Position numbers and translations under genes: made by a program. From Botryococcus braunii (lineage: Eukaryota > Chlorophyta > Trebouxiophyceae): 32,500 nt of DNA. Positions 32,446 to 32,500 of this stretch are shown in pieces (the stretch's first letter is position 1; each line of letters starts with the position of its first letter). The notes below the pieces were generated by a model. The model had not been told where the DNA came from. It was given only the letters and a program-made list of their open reading frames with translations, and made no database searches. The stretch covers positions 74,674 to 107,173 of the forward strand of contig KV908378.1 of NCBI GenBank assembly GCA_002005505.1, read 5' to 3'.

Positions 32446-32500
32446 GTTATAAAACGCTGCAGTATTTTGAACCGAAGGCCAAAGGCCGGCACACGCGGGG

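Overview
The window looks like nuclear DNA of a flagellum-bearing eukaryote, most probably a green alga or another green-lineage organism with motile cells. The evidence is spliced exons with GT/AG borders, a decayed Ty3/gypsy chromovirus, very many long (GA)n/(GT)n/(TA)n microsatellites, and exons of a ciliary protein (DRC3/LRRC48). I see no bacterial operons, rRNA, tRNA or CRISPR. A large repeat-rich streptophyte or prasinophyte genome would fit, but the species cannot be fixed from sequence alone.

Layout: 1-1870 is microsatellite-rich DNA with no gene I can support. 1955-5027 is a broken chromovirus: two tandem remnants of gag, each with a CCHC zinc knuckle damaged at a different cysteine, then the tail of RNase H with protease and reverse transcriptase missing, an integrase whose DD35E glutamate position is lysine, and a frameshifted C-terminal chromodomain. 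A polypurine tract at 5487-5499 leads into an LTR-like start at 5500. 5500-6795 is a 1.3-kb inverted repeat whose two ends match (TGTAACGG / CCGTTACA). It contains a hairpin of about 100-nt arms, an unidentified open frame whose continuation is shared by both arms, and a 60-bp tandem array.

6796-22200 is largely non-coding and made of short tandem duplications, palindromes, microsatellites and C-tract/A-tract junctions. A motif of about 23 bp recurs at least eight times in the same orientation between 8.4 and 21.4 kb. Only weak open frames occur here.

The right end holds two genes in head-to-head orientation. On the minus strand, 28140 down to 24592, I can chain six exons with good splice sites and matching phases into an unrecognised protein with leucine-rich-repeat-like segments. 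On the plus strand, from 29422 to at least 32082, three to five exons encode the leucine-rich-repeat and following coiled-coil part of dynein regulatory complex subunit 3, an axonemal protein. Its first exons and C-terminal half are not identified in the window. A (GT)n microsatellite closes the window.
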